NCBI GenBank assembly: GCA_013396655.1
Contig: WBMV01004463.1
Coordinates: 194,638-258,637, forward strand
Length of the DNA: 64,000 nt
Reading direction: 5' to 3'
Source of the DNA: Campylorhamphus procurvoides
Lineage: Eukaryota > Chordata > Aves > Passeriformes > Dendrocolaptidae
Shown here: positions 52,456-64,000 of the stretch, in pieces
Layout of the letters: each line of letters starts with the position of its first letter
Numbering within the stretch: position 1 is the first letter of the stretch
The notes under the pieces: generated by a model
The model's input: only the letters and a program-made list of their open reading frames with translations
Databases searched by the model: none
Told to the model about the DNA's origin: nothing
Translations under genes and position numbers: made by a program

Positions 52456-53895
52456 GTGTGAGCCATGTCGTGTCGTGAGCAGCAAAACTGAGTTACCAGC
52501 CGGGTCCGGCACAAGATGCTCAGCCTGTCTGGGTAGGCTGGGGCCAAATAAACACCTGTAATTACCAGAGCAAGTCACCAGCAGCATTTATTTTCCGGCA
52601 AGGAGTACTTTCATTAGTTAAGCTCCCTAAAAGTGTCCAGCAATAATTCAAGCGCCTCAGCACACTGTTGGCCATGATGGTTTGAGCATTATATTTCCCC
52701 TAGGTGTTGTTTTTTTTTATTATTATTTTGTGATAATTTCCATTCTTGGCACTATCACATCCATCAGAGCATTTCCAGTTGAAGAAGCAGAGTTGTAAGG
52801 GCAGAGAAGTTTGGCAAATACAGACACAGCTAGTCAGAACACAATGCTTCCCAATTGCCCTATAGCTTCGACCAGAACGGATTGCAAATTGATAATCACA
52901 AACTGATATCTCTGAATTTACCTGCTCCAATCATGATGGCAAGGACTAACACCTTCTCACAATCATTCTGTAGGTATATAGTTGTGTACACTGTTCTCCA
53001 GGGAGCTGCAGCCCCAGCATTACTGAGAGTTTCTAAGTATATTTGGCCAGTTTTCCATGGGTAAGTTAGTGGTTTACTGGCTTTGGTTTCACTTGCCACA
53101 CCTGAGCTTCTTCATCAATAAAGTCATTTGGGATCCTTATTACTCTGCCCTGTGAAACAGAACTCAGCATTGTGCAGTTGCAGTAAGCAGTGTTAGAATT
53201 AGTCAAGCCAGAGCAATCCTTTCTGTGAGTTAAATACTGCCAGTTAGCAGCATTTACCTTTGAGAAAGTCCTCTGTTCTGAATATTTACACAAGCCTTCT
53301 TTCTATCATACCAACAGTCCAAGCAAAGGAATGAGGTTAATTCTACAGCTGGAGATAGAGTGATATCATAATTATTTATCATTTTTTATTTTAATGCATT
53401 CTAGTAAACACAAGAAATGTTTCATAGTAGAAAATGTTTTATAAATGACAGCAATATAATGATGGCTATTAAGTTTTTAGTTATTTTTAATTCTTATTAT
53501 TGCATTTCTGTCTGTGCATTATTCAGCTGCAGAAGAACTTGGTCCTCAGTTATTATTGGTAAGGTTTTCTGTCAACATCTCTGTACCTCTTACTATCTTT
53601 TCATAATTTCTGCTATTTTTATGGTGTATTTTTTTTTCTTTTTCTATCTCCTTCCAAATTATTTCTGTAAACTTCTGTCTCAGAGATCTGCACTCTTACT
53701 GTATGTATTCTTTAATGTATATATGTAAGAACCTTCCAAAGACATCTCCACATTGATATTAATGTTTACCCAACTGAGGAATCTCAGTGATTTTCATCAG
53801 TTCTATGCCCAAGAGTTTCAAACCACTAGTGGTAACTAAAAATTACAGATATCATGGGCTGGTGTTTTTGCAATTGAATTCATGCAAAGTCTCTG

Positions 53896-53965
53896 TTGGT
53901 GGGTTTTTTTGGTTGGTTAGTTTTTTGGGTTTTTTTGGTGTTTGGTGTTTTGTTTTTTTTTCCCC
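53896..53965 (+). repeat. T/GT-rich low-complexity tract
   Basis: Runs of T broken by GG, GGTT and GTGTTTGG, ending TTTTCCCC. Similar tracts lie at 3133-3180 and 58766-58802. Confidence 0.8.
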
Positions 53966-55559
53966 AAGAAAAACCAATGTGCTTTTGAATCAGTGTTTTT
54001 CCAGAAATTATATGGTCTGGAACTAAGAATAGAAAATTGTCACCAAAACTGCAGAAGGAGAGAAATCCTGGTTTTGCACTAGCATTGTTGCAGTGTTTGT
54101 TTAGACAGTCAAAAAGGCCATGGCCTCACTCTGATGTGTAAATCACTGAATAACTGACAATTATATCCCCTCTGTAAAAGGGCATTGAAATAAAATTTAA
54201 AATCTTAGAGCCTACCTAAAGAGCAGCTTTTCTTTCTCCATTTCCCTTTGCTCAAACAATATAATGAAACCTAATCTTCAGTTATAAGAATGAGTGATGG
54301 TGAAGAAAGATCCCCAGGTTCGTACAGTGACTGAACCTCTCACAAAATGCTGCTCTCAGGCCTGATTCTCCCTTTTGGCTCCTTTTTGGAAAAAAGGTAA
54401 TGAGTGTCCTTAAAAAATAATGAGCACTTCTTCATTTCCTACTAAGTTTCAGTTTCTTTTCCTGCACTTCTGTTGTCCCCTGGTTTGGTGTATTCGAAAA
54501 TAAATAAACTTATTGATTTACTTGCTGAGTGATCAGTACTATAACTAGGCAGTTTTCTACCATGGACAGCTCAGAGCTGACTGTTACCTATTCTCAGCTG
54601 TCCTTTGTAGTATCACTGTGTTTTTACAAAAATAATCATCCAGATCAACTCTTTCTGATGTGAGCTGCTTAAAAATATGCAATCAAAATAAAAAGCCCAG
54701 TTAGTATTCAGAAATGACTATACATGTCCCTCTCCAATCTGTACAAGTGAAAATGACACCTTGAAAACAGGACCCTACTCTTGGTGCTGTTTCTGTCATT
54801 GGCAAATTGGCTGCACCAGCTGCCCCTCTCAAATAACACTTATGAGCTCTTCTGGAACTACCAAGCACTGAATATCAGTCTTACTGAGAAGACTAATGCT
54901 TGTCACATTATTTCAAAAGAATACAACAACACAGTAACTCATTTTCTTCTCAGGAGATGCACAGGTGCTACTTTGAACAGAAGAGGAAAGCAGCAGCAAA
55001 TCACAAGCAGAGCTCTCATGGCCAGCATGGGGGGCAGTTCTACATTTTTTTCCCTTTTTCTGCATTTTTTCACTTTCATTCCTCACCATCTTCCCTCTCA
55101 TGCCACCCACCAGGGGCACAGTTGTTCAGATGTTGTGGGTTCCAAGGAAAAACCTTCTTCATAAGAAACAAATTATAGCAGTGTGATTAATGAATGCCTT
55201 TGGATAAATTATATCCATGCAAAATCACTCAGTAGATGAGCATTTAAAGGAACCATGATTTAACTTAGCCATACTCCATTTAAATGCAATGGCCTATAAA
55301 CAGAATAATGCACTGATGGGGGAATCAGCAAAGAAAACCACACTTTAGGCCACAGAACATGCAATGTTCCTGAACTCTCAAAAACAGGCAAAAGGAAAGT
55401 CTTTGCACTTACTCTGCAGTAGGGATACTTTAAGGAAAGAGATTTCTCTCTTATTGAATTAGAGATTTACAAATACACAGAAGACAGTCAAGAGTCCCAA
55501 TGCTACCTATTATCAAAAGAACAAGAAGGTTTGGGGTTTTTTTTAAAGCATAAATGTAA

Positions 55560-55720
55560 ATGTGCTGTGGGTGCCCTGTCCCTGGGAGTATCCAAGGCCA
55601 GGCTTGATAGGGATTTAAGCAACCAGATCTAGTGAAAGGTGTCCCTGTCCCTGGCAGGGGGGTTAGAACTAGACCATCTTTAAGGTCCCTTCCAACTCAA
55701 ACCATTCTCTGATTCCAGAT
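55560..55720 (+). mobile_element. CR1 3' end fragment (plus)
   Basis: GTGGGTGCCCTGTCCCTGGG, AAGGCCAGGCTTGATAGGGA, GTGAAAGGTGTCCCTGTCCC, then CCCTTCCAACTCAAACCATT and CTCTGATTCC. This is a clear CR1 3' end with modest divergence and a 5' truncation. Confidence 0.92.
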
Positions 55721-58700
55721 CATACTTTTTTCCTATCCAAAGAAGGATCAAAATAATTGGAAAAGAGAAGGACATTAAACAGGACTTATGGCTGATGGAA
55801 TTCCAAGAGGGCCACATACACACACTCATTTATCTTTCAAACCCAAATGTCACATTCCAAGTTGGGCACATCATGCCTAGGGTGGGCCAGATGGCTTTTC
55901 TAAAGAATTGCCTATGTAGTAAGATAAAAAATAGCAGTTTACTGAAGTGATGTTGAAGCCAAAGCACCAAGTTTTACATTGGATGAAATCACAAAACACC
56001 CTAATATTCAACAGAAAAGGAAATGAATTAATTACTTTGATTCCAAATTGGATAAAAAGAAGCCAAAAAAGAAACAAAGGCACTTTTATGTCAAGAAGAG
56101 AGTAATCTATTCAACAGGATGAAAAAATTCAGGTTTCAGAGTTCTGAACATAATCATGTTGGTCATAATGGGACACTCCTCCCCACCTCTCTTGTTTGTT
56201 TCTCATTCCATGAAGTGTCTGAGCTTGCCAACACCTTCTTGTAGTACTACAGGCCAATTGCAAGGTGATTTGGGTGGCTGGAGCACACTGGAAATGACAG
56301 AAGAATAACTATGCTCAGTGTTTTGCTTTCTTGCTTTTTGAATTCATCTGCAAAAGGAGCAATCAACACTTTTTTATTTGGGTGAACAATTAATTTCCAT
56401 GTGTATGTGGCATACTGAGTGCAGAATATACATGGACTCTTCCAGGTCTCCATAGGAAAGTGCTGGCCTGGTGCCTCTGAAGGCTAAACTATAACACATC
56501 CCAGCTGTGGGCAAACAAATGGCTTTGGCACTTACCAAAAGGTTTCTCTTGATGGAAAATTTATTATTGTCTTTTCTGTTAAGCACAACAAAATGTTATA
56601 ATGAGGAGCACAGAACAAAGTATTAATTAGAAATGCTGCATTGATGCAACACATTCAAAGGCAATGTTATTCAAACACAGCAATCTCTTTATCTGGTTCT
56701 GAAAAAAAAAAGACAAGTTATTAAAATGAAACAGAGAAGGAAAATAATGTCACTAATGTGAAAAAAATATATTCAGGAAGGTGACACATTGGTCAATGCC
56801 TGAAAAGTGAGGGAAAATCACCTGTAATTCCCTCTTCTGTGCCTCAAATTCATCAAGATTTAGCAATAAAGCTTCCGCCCTAGCTTTGGCACTGGAGCTG
56901 TGGAGGTGAATTCTTAGCACAAATCTTACACTGCAAGTTTATCTTTCCTGCAGATGGGAAAGGTTCACAACCAGGCCCTACAGGAAAACCCTCCACCAGT
57001 ATTTACACCACTAAAAGCTAATTCATGTCTGCAGGAGAGCAGCAGAAAGCTCAGAAAACTTGTTTCCTTCCTTATCCATGAATAATATCCAGGCCTTTGG
57101 AACAAACCCTGCTCTTCTCTGGATGAGAGGCATTTGTGCAGTGAAGAGTTCCTGCAAAGCCTTCTACACCAAATTCCATCTTCCAGAGGCCAAAACCCCA
57201 AACTATTTTGATAACTCAGAATGGAACACTGTTCATGGGGGTCTGCCTTAGCCAGGTACCACGTTTTTGCAACAGTGTGATCATTTTAAGCATGAAAACT
57301 CTAGATTCTATATATATATGCAAAAAACAAGCATATGTTCTTTCTGTAAGGAACACATTCAGTGGAATTCTATGCATATCTAAGCATTAAAACCAGCCTA
57401 TGTGCTCACCATTTGTGGAATAAGGACTGCAGCTTTCTAAATCTCTGTGAGAAAATACAGCAAGCAGTTGTTTATTGCAACACACAGGGTGTTACAGAGT
57501 AATTTACATGGATTTAATGAAAGAAATCCTAAGAAGATTCATGTGTAGAATTTTCATATGGACTGTTTAAATAAGTAGAATGAAAAAACTTGGTAATGAA
57601 AATGTAAATCAGTTGTAATATATTCTGAACACATGTAGAGATGAACTTTGACACTTAACCAAAAGTTAGAAAGAAAATTAACAATCACAAAGTGGCAAGT
57701 TTAAAGCAATAGCTTGGGAAAGTCAGTAGTTTCTTGAAACAAAGCCTTGCAGGAACATTTCAGAGAGCTGGGGAGAAAAATGGCTCACTTCGAATATCAC
57801 TCTTTAAAATAGCTAAATAAGCTTAATTAGTGATGCACAATAATTGCTGTTTTAAGAGTGACATCACATTGTGTGCAAAATACATTAGAAAGTTACAGGG
57901 CAGATTAAATGAAAGTAATTTTATCTTAAATATAATATATGCATTTAGAGTACTGTAATTCTAGATGGTATGGAATGGAATCTTTCAAATATATTGAAGA
58001 AAGAGATCAAGGATTAAAGCAAGTGCAAGAAAGTGGTTGATCAAGAGGCTCAGGACTTCTTTCCAGGAATATTTCACCATAAATGGTTTAGTAGCAAATT
58101 TCACTTAGCACATGGTAAGGAATGGTGAAGAGATCCTGCATGTTCACTACATCTCTGCAAAGACCAGGCAGAGGAAATCAAAAGGCTTTCTTTGCCCTCA
58201 GGTATGGACCAAAAGAATGTATATGGTGTAAATGCCCTTACTGACATAGTCTGAACATACAGATGAATTTTGGTTTTAATGTACAAAATGACAGTAGTGC
58301 CTTCTTTACTCTTTGAGGACTCAAAATACTAAACCCTAAAGGGAAAAGAGACTTTCCAGCGTTTTAGATAAGATTGAGCATCTTCCCATAAACTGAATTA
58401 GGCAAACAGCACTCAGCAAGATTAAAGTTAAAAATGAGCTGTGAAGTTCTGCCCTGTGGCTGAAGCCTGTTCTGTATCCCTATAGACACATCCAGTTTGA
58501 GAGAGGATTTGTGCAGCTTGGTCTCAGTGAGGCAAGGGGCTGTGACAGAGATAGCAGCAATGGGCTATTTTCCCCATTTGGAAGAATTATTGTTTTCCTG
58601 GCTGTAGTTTGGGCATGGTCAGAAAATGATCAATCTTTCAGGCCCAAGGGACTTTGTCCAGGGAGTCTACAAAGCTTTGGATGTGGGGCTCTGAAACAGG

Positions 58701-59307
58701 TTCAGAAAAATTAAAATAAAATCCTATTTCGACTTGTAATCTCTGTGTTAGGTGTCCTTTAGAGTGTGGGGGGTTTTGGGGGGGTTTTGTGTTTTTTTTT
58801 TTAGTTTAAGAACCTCTGGCATTTCAGACAAATAACAGCCTTATGGTTGTTTGACTCATGGTGAGACATTTTTGAAAATGAGTACAAGGAGATTAAAAAA
58901 GTCCCTGTGTAATGAACAGGTATTGCTTACCTCCAAAAGCCTTTTAAACTTTTAGTTCAGGAGCATGTCCTCCTTGAGATGTGGGGTTTTGCCATGCTGT
59001 GGAAACCCAGAGAAACTGGATGAACCCAGAAGACTTTCAAAAACCACACACCACACCTGATTTTTGCAAATTTGTGCAGATGGTTGGTCAAATGATCTCA
59101 AGATGACCCACAGCTCTCACCCCTATCATAAAGTCTGTGCCACTTTTCCACAAGGTGTCAGAGCCAGTGCCTGGGCTGGGGCTGGTTGTGGGTCTCCATC
59201 CCTTCTGCTAGAGCAGGGCTGGGAAGAAATGGCATCAGAGATTTCCTCAGCATGTATGGTTAGGTAAATAAGGGAAGGGAAGAAGAAAGAAAGGGTTGGG
59301 AAGGGAA
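55721..59307. other. Upstream flank, no gene seen
   Basis: AT-rich sequence. A G-run/T-run tract lies at 58766-58802. No mobile element was recognised. Confidence 0.6.
58766..58802 (+). repeat. G/T homopolymer-rich tract
   Basis: Successive GGGGGG, TTTT, GGGGGGG, TTTT and a T9-11 run, simple low-complexity DNA. Confidence 0.85.
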
Positions 59308-59935
59308 GGAATAGTTCATCTGGAAGGAATGTTCACCTACAACAATCATCTAGTCCAGCTGCTTGACTACTTCAAGGCTGACCAAGCATTGCAGTATGGC
59401 ATTAAGGGTATTGTCCAAATGCCTCTTGAACACAAACAGGCTTGGGACATCAACCACCTGGAATCTCTCTGCAAATCCTGACCTCTGTTACAAAGATTAT
59501 ACAATTCATATTTCACCCTGACTTCCAAGATGAGATCCCTGTTCAGCCAGACTGGTCTTCTGGCGCCCTTTCTTGACTTAGGACACAACAGGATTGCCTG
59601 TTCCTGTGCTCTTAAAAGGGAGTTCTTCAAAACTAACCAGCACAAATGGATGCCTCAACCCTCAAAAGCAGACTCCAGGGACACTGCTAACTAGATCTCT
59701 GGGTAGCATCAAGTTTTTTCTCTTGAAATCCAGGGTAGAAACTCTGCTGACCTTTTTGCTTATTACACCAAGAGCTCTAAACTCAACCATCTCATGAGGA
59801 CTGTGACCAAGATAGCCACCTACTATTCCATCTCCCATGAGTCCTTCTCTAGTCACAAAAAAAGCAATTCTAGGAGGGCCTCCTTCCTTGTTAGCTCACT
59901 GAGTGCTTGGGACAAGGAATTGCTTTCCCCAGACT
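59308..59935 (-). mobile_element. CR1 with endonuclease-linker segment joined to 3' end (minus)
   Basis: The plus strand begins with the reversed CR1 3' region (ACAACAATCATCTAGTCCAG, AGGGTATTGTCCAAATGCCT, to about 59465). It then passes directly into ORF2 endonuclease and linker sequence read on the minus strand. Blocks are LRAQEQAILLCPKSRKG.RRPVWLN at about 59545-59620 and VGGYLGHS.HEMVEFRAL, then STLDFKRKN, at about 59720-59825; the second block is the C-terminal part of the endonuclease domain. The RT domain that should lie between is missing, so this copy is internally deleted. Confidence 0.87.
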
Positions 59936-62134
59936 TGAGGAATTACAGATAAGTTGTTCATGGCAGGAGGTTTATTTTTATTTCTATCCCGTGTTTTGTT
60001 ATTTATCATGACATATATCATTAATTCCAAAGCTTATCAGGTGGATCTTATTATGGAACTTATTGTGAGGTGAATCATCTGCTCTCCCAAATTCTTTTTT
60101 CAATCTGCACAAATAAAACAGTCCTCCTCAAGCATATCCTATCTGCAGGTTCAGCAGCAAATATTAATGCAAGTTTGAATTCAACTACTTCTCAGACAGA
60201 ACTACTTCTCAACAGACAGAAGTCTGTTGTTCTACTTTCCACTGAATTTTCCATTCATCACCTCTTTGCACAGCTCCTTCCAATGAGAATGAAGAAGTAT
60301 TACACAGAAAGTACATGAACTTTTAAAGGTCTCATTCTGTGTGGCCAAACAGAGGTTGGCTCTTCCCTGTCCTTGGTATGCCCCTGTGCTTTCTTATTCC
60401 AAATCCTCAGGTCTGGGTGTAAAGAGACGATACCTAGGAACACTCATTTAAAATTTCCCTCCAAAAATTACTCTTACTTGTCATAATCTTCCCAGCCTTA
60501 CATTACAGCCACGTCCAGCTGAGAAGCAAACTCTGTGTAGTGAATTGAAATCTGCTAGCCATAGGATTGTTTTCATATTTAACCTCTGAGGGGCTCTTAC
60601 CAATAACTATAGGAGTCTACTGTTCCCCAAATGACATGCTGAAAGCACGTGAAAAGCTGAGGCCCAGCAGCCTCAAAAATATTCTATCAGAAGCTTAGGG
60701 ACTAAGATTGAGTTCTATTTCAGAGCAGGACTTTGGACTTGTATTTCTTGCTACCAAGCAGATGTCTCATGAACAGCTAGCTCCATCTCCTCTAGGAATT
60801 AATATTTATCTGTTTTCTGCAGAATGGAATAGCAGAAATGGGAGAGAAAATACTACTTATGAATACTGTATAGCCCATGAGATGACTAAAGTATTATTCT
60901 GAAGAGACTTACATTAAAATTCTCTTTCTGAATCAGTGAGAGAGTGGACATGAACTTGGGAAAGGGTTTGGGTTTGTCTACTAAGCTGCAAAATCAGTTA
61001 TTGACATGGCTTCAGTTCTAGTCTTGAATGCACTCCCTAGTTAACAATTGTTACCTTCTGTCTTCCCTTAAGTAATGTCTGCTGGCAAAATGCATTTTCC
61101 TTTTAACAATCAACCTCATACTGCTCTTATTCTGAGCAGGTCATTGTCTGGTCCTTTTGTGAGTGGAAGAGCAGCTGCTCCCAAAACCAGGTAAATGCCC
61201 TAAATCCAGGCACAAACACACTGGGACTTGGGATAGAAGGAGAAGTTTCATGGCTGAAGATCTAAACAACCAGACTGTGGGGACAGCCTAGGATTCTGTT
61301 GCTGAAAAGACATAGAGTTTCAAAGTGGGGACTACCTGAAAGGCATCTGGAGCGGAAGAAAGAGCAGCTCCTTTCTGCCATGCTTCTCTTGACATTTTCA
61401 CAGAGGGGCCCAATCAACCCAGCAGCAACTCGTTTCAGTGTGATGCTGAATTAGGTGGCTGTCCCTGCAACAGGTTCATGGGCAAAGTGAGCAAGCCAGA
61501 AGAGTCCTCTCAGTAAGGAATTATGACCCAGCAGCTAAACCTCCATAAGGAGGCCAAGCTCTCTGACTCTTACCTCAAGGAGAGTGAGACTGGCTGCCAG
61601 TGCAATCCATTTGTAGACCTGCTGTGATTGACCTGCATGTGTAGGAGCTGCCCAAGACCCCTGTTACTGTCAGGCTTCCAGAGGACAGATAATGGAAAGT
61701 ACTCAGTGGGAGTCAGAGGCTTTAGAGGTCAGCAGAAAGTATTGGTATTTTGTTCTGTAACATCACCTTTATTACTTTGAATCTGTCCAGCGTGCCTTGT
61801 AAGAGGCATTGTGCTAGGAGGTAGCTGGGAGATGAGCTCTGCATTCCTTCCCAGCCAGGATTACCAACACTAACAAGTCTGTCCTCTGTTGCCATGCCTC
61901 GTTCATTTTCTCTCACGAGGTACTATCTAGATGAACCTTACATAAGTAACTAAAGGGAGACTTTAGTTACTATATGTAACTAATGGTTGCCTAAATGTGC
62001 ATCTTCCAGGGGAAAATTAGGATTTGAATATTATTTAAATTATTATAAATAACGGTATAGTATATAATAATACAATAGATAATAATGTGCAAGTGGATGT
62101 TTTTTACATTAAATAATTTTATATTCTACTATGA
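59936..62134. other. Upstream flank, no gene seen
   Basis: Mixed AT-rich and moderate-GC sequence with no recognisable exon. It contains the hairpin cluster at 61940-61983, and a short inverted repeat (AACAGAC / GTCTGTT) near 60213-60230. Confidence 0.6.
61940..61983. other. Overlapping inverted repeats (alternative hairpins)
   Basis: AGTAACTAAAG (61945-61955) pairs perfectly with CTTTAGTTACT (61961-61971) around a GGAGA loop. Outer arms ACAT (61940-61943) and ATGT (61974-61977) extend it past a small internal loop. The middle arm can pair instead with GTAACTAA (61976-61983). Confidence 0.85.
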
Positions 62135-62690
62135 TAAGATCATCTACCTAGTGGATGAAGGGAAGGTGGTGGATGCAGGTTTTCTGCATTTTGATCCTGT
62201 CCCTCCCAGCATCCTGCTGGACAAGCTGTCCGGCTGTGAGATGAGCAGGTAGAGTCTTCACTGGGTGAAGAAGTGGCTGAAGGGCAGGGCTCAAAGGGCT
62301 GTGGTGAGTGAGGCCACATCTGGCTGGTGACTAGCAGTGTTCCTCAGGACTCCATGGACTTCTGGGCCTGAACATTAAAAAAGGATGTTGAGGAGCCTGA
62401 ACATGTCCCAAGGAGGGCACCAAGGCTGGGGAAGGGGCTGGCAGGCATATCCTCTGAGGAGCAGCTGAGGCCACGGGGTTTGTCTGGTTTGGAGAGGAGG
62501 AGGCTGAGGGGCGACCTCTCTGGTCTCACAGCTCCCTGAGGAGGGGAAGTGCAGAGGAACGTGCTGAGCCATTCCTTTGAATGGTACCCAGTGCCAGGAC
62601 ACGTGGGAATGGCTCAGCGTTATATCCATTATGGGAGGGTGTGAGGAAACATTTCTTTACTCAGAGGGTGGTGAAGCCCTGCAAGAAGAT
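62135..62690 (+). mobile_element. CR1 RT and C-terminal fragment, both ends lost (plus)
   Basis: Begins inside the RT domain: LVDEGKVVDAG, then ILLDKLSGCEMSR, stop, SLHWVKKWLKGRAQRAVV, the usual CR1 block before the catalytic YADD. After a deletion it continues into the ORF2 C-terminal region (GAGGAGGAGGCTGAGGGGCG, CATTTCTTTACTCAGAGGGT) and stops near 62690 before the terminal repeat. Stops and frameshifts make it dead. Confidence 0.87.
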
Positions 62691-64000
62691 GGTCTGTTTT
62701 GCACTGCCCTCATAATAGTTTCATTTTTATTATAAAAACAAAAGGGGAGGTGGAGTGGGATGACTTTATGCACTGTTTCTGTCACTTTAATGTCCTTATC
62801 CCAGAGAGAAATGTTTCACTCCTTCCCTACTCATGCTGTGCTGTACAATTATGCATAATGTGTCAGAAGGCCTTTATTTGACTTTTATTCCTCCATCCAC
62901 ATATTTAAAATTCAGAGAGTTTTTCTTTAGTGAGGCTAGCACCCCCCTTCCCCCCCAGAAAAAACCCCAAACCAAAACCAATCAAACAAAAAATATCCCA
63001 AAACTTCAAGGTTCTAAGTCAAATCATTTTAGAAATTAGAGAAAAAGAAAAAGCAACAAAGAGAATGGAAGTGATTTTTCAAGCAAAAACAAGGTAAGTG
63101 TTTGAATACTGCAGTCCTTATCTGAGATTTATTAGTTTGATTCCATCATCACTCCACACTATCTGATTATACAACCTAAACAACATTGACTTCTTTTTTT
63201 ATTTTCCCAAAGTTCATGGGGAGTCATGTCTTGAACCAAGATGTGGACAGTCGCCTTTCAGATCTTTCATTTTAGGAGAAGAGGGAAAAATAATATAGCA
63301 TGAAAATAAAGGTTGCAACTCCTATTTATAGTTGGCAATACACCTCCTTGCTGACTATGACATGGTTAATGCTGAGCTGTGATATTGCACTGTGCTGGTA
63401 CACTCTATTGAAACCAACAGTAGTACCTAAGACACTGATAGGATTAATCATAGAAATAAAAAAAAAAGAAATCTCAATTTTTTAGCAATAAAAGGACTAC
63501 TACAGACATAAGATTTTTTAGAATAATTCAGATTTCACTGCTTGATACAAGAAGAAACTGCTTTAGGCAGATTCATGTAATTTAATTCAACATATTTGTT
63601 ACCTATAAAATAGTTTGATCTCAAGATTGGTGAATGAAATTTGCAACATTTATGCTGCTTGGCAACTAAAAGAGTAAATCTGTTATCATGCACTTTGCTA
63701 ACTGCCAGACACTCCTTTGCTCAATAAAAATTACCAAGGTACCCACAAATCAAACCCTAAAGAAACTCTAAGTAGTTTTAGAAATATTAGAGTTTGCCTA
63801 AGGTAATTTTAGAACTAGCACAATGAATTGTTGTACCTCCTGAATTCAGTTTACTTCAGGCAAAACTGATCAAATGTAAATAAAATACATATTACAATGT
63901 CTAGTACAAGGTCACAAATAACAAGAAGTGATTTTTAAGTGGTAATACCAAACCCAATACATTAGAAATACTCTGCATAAATATACATATCTTGCTTTTA
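62691..64000. other. Upstream flank, no gene seen
   Basis: AT-rich sequence to the window end. Includes a C-rich then A-rich low-complexity stretch at 62942-62994. Confidence 0.65.
62942..62994 (+). repeat. C-rich/A-rich low-complexity stretch
   Basis: CCCCCC runs followed by AAAACCCC and CCAAACCAAAACC-type units. Confidence 0.8.

Larger units (their letters stand above)
41476..55559. other. Upstream flank, long AT-rich stretch without a gene
   Basis: About 14 kb with no recognisable exon or CR1. It includes pyrimidine-rich low complexity (43955-43996), a poly-A run (about 52335-52350), a GT/T-rich tract (53896-53965), and a GC-richer, CpG-containing patch at about 52360-52600 with a CTCF-like core. 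A 27-bp imperfect tandem duplication (units ending GGAATGCAATCT / AGAATGCAATCT) lies at about 46768-46818. The 127-codon frame at 54781-55164 has no recognisable similarity. Confidence 0.6.

Noticed and set aside
54781..55164. 127-codon plus-strand open frame
   Set aside because: No family similarity recognised. The length is within chance for a 64-kb window.
1..64000. Endogenous retrovirus or LTR elements
   Set aside because: I looked for paired long terminal repeats, primer-binding sites and gag/pol-type frames. The only reverse-transcriptase-like segments follow the CR1 LINE layout.

Overview
The window is avian nuclear DNA. It is AT-rich and carries many degenerate CR1 non-LTR retrotransposons on both strands, with one very GC-rich, gap-ridden CpG island near the middle. 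I found no bacterial-type gene organisation, no RNA gene and no CRISPR array. CR1 is also found in other reptiles, so 'bird' is an inference from the CR1 density and the recognised gene, and I cannot name a species.

One real protein-coding exon is present: the first coding exon of CNTNAP2 (contactin-associated protein-like 2, CASPR2) on the minus strand at 35287-35383. It encodes a signal peptide that matches the human CNTNAP2 N-terminus, has a strong start context, an in-frame stop two codons upstream, and a consensus GTAAGT donor leaving a phase-1 junction. The 5' leader and promoter lie above it. The leader is ATG-free from 35384 to about 36015, there is a TATA-like motif at 35889-35896, and a CpG island runs to about 37.3 kb.

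Positions 1-35286 are therefore the 5'-most part of CNTNAP2 intron 1, and about 37.3-64 kb is upstream flank. Neither side contains another coding exon that I can support. The intron side holds a CR1-dense block at 23.1-27.2 kb with RT-domain fragments, a few isolated CR1 copies, simple repeats, and a tight cluster of forkhead-type motifs near 29.2 kb. The upstream side holds five CR1 pieces, an imperfect hairpin cluster near 61.96 kb and a candidate CTCF core near 52.45 kb.

The CpG island is imperfectly assembled. It has a 113-N gap, three single-N joints, and two exact internal duplications (288 bp and 93 bp), each ending or bounded at a single N. These look like unmerged contig overlaps rather than biology. 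The G-rich part is a GATGAG/GATGGG-type minisatellite with G-quadruplex potential. The long open frames there are low-complexity artefacts. I found no clearly new biological system. The most valuable results are the gene assignment, the assembly artefacts in its promoter, and a few testable regulatory candidates.
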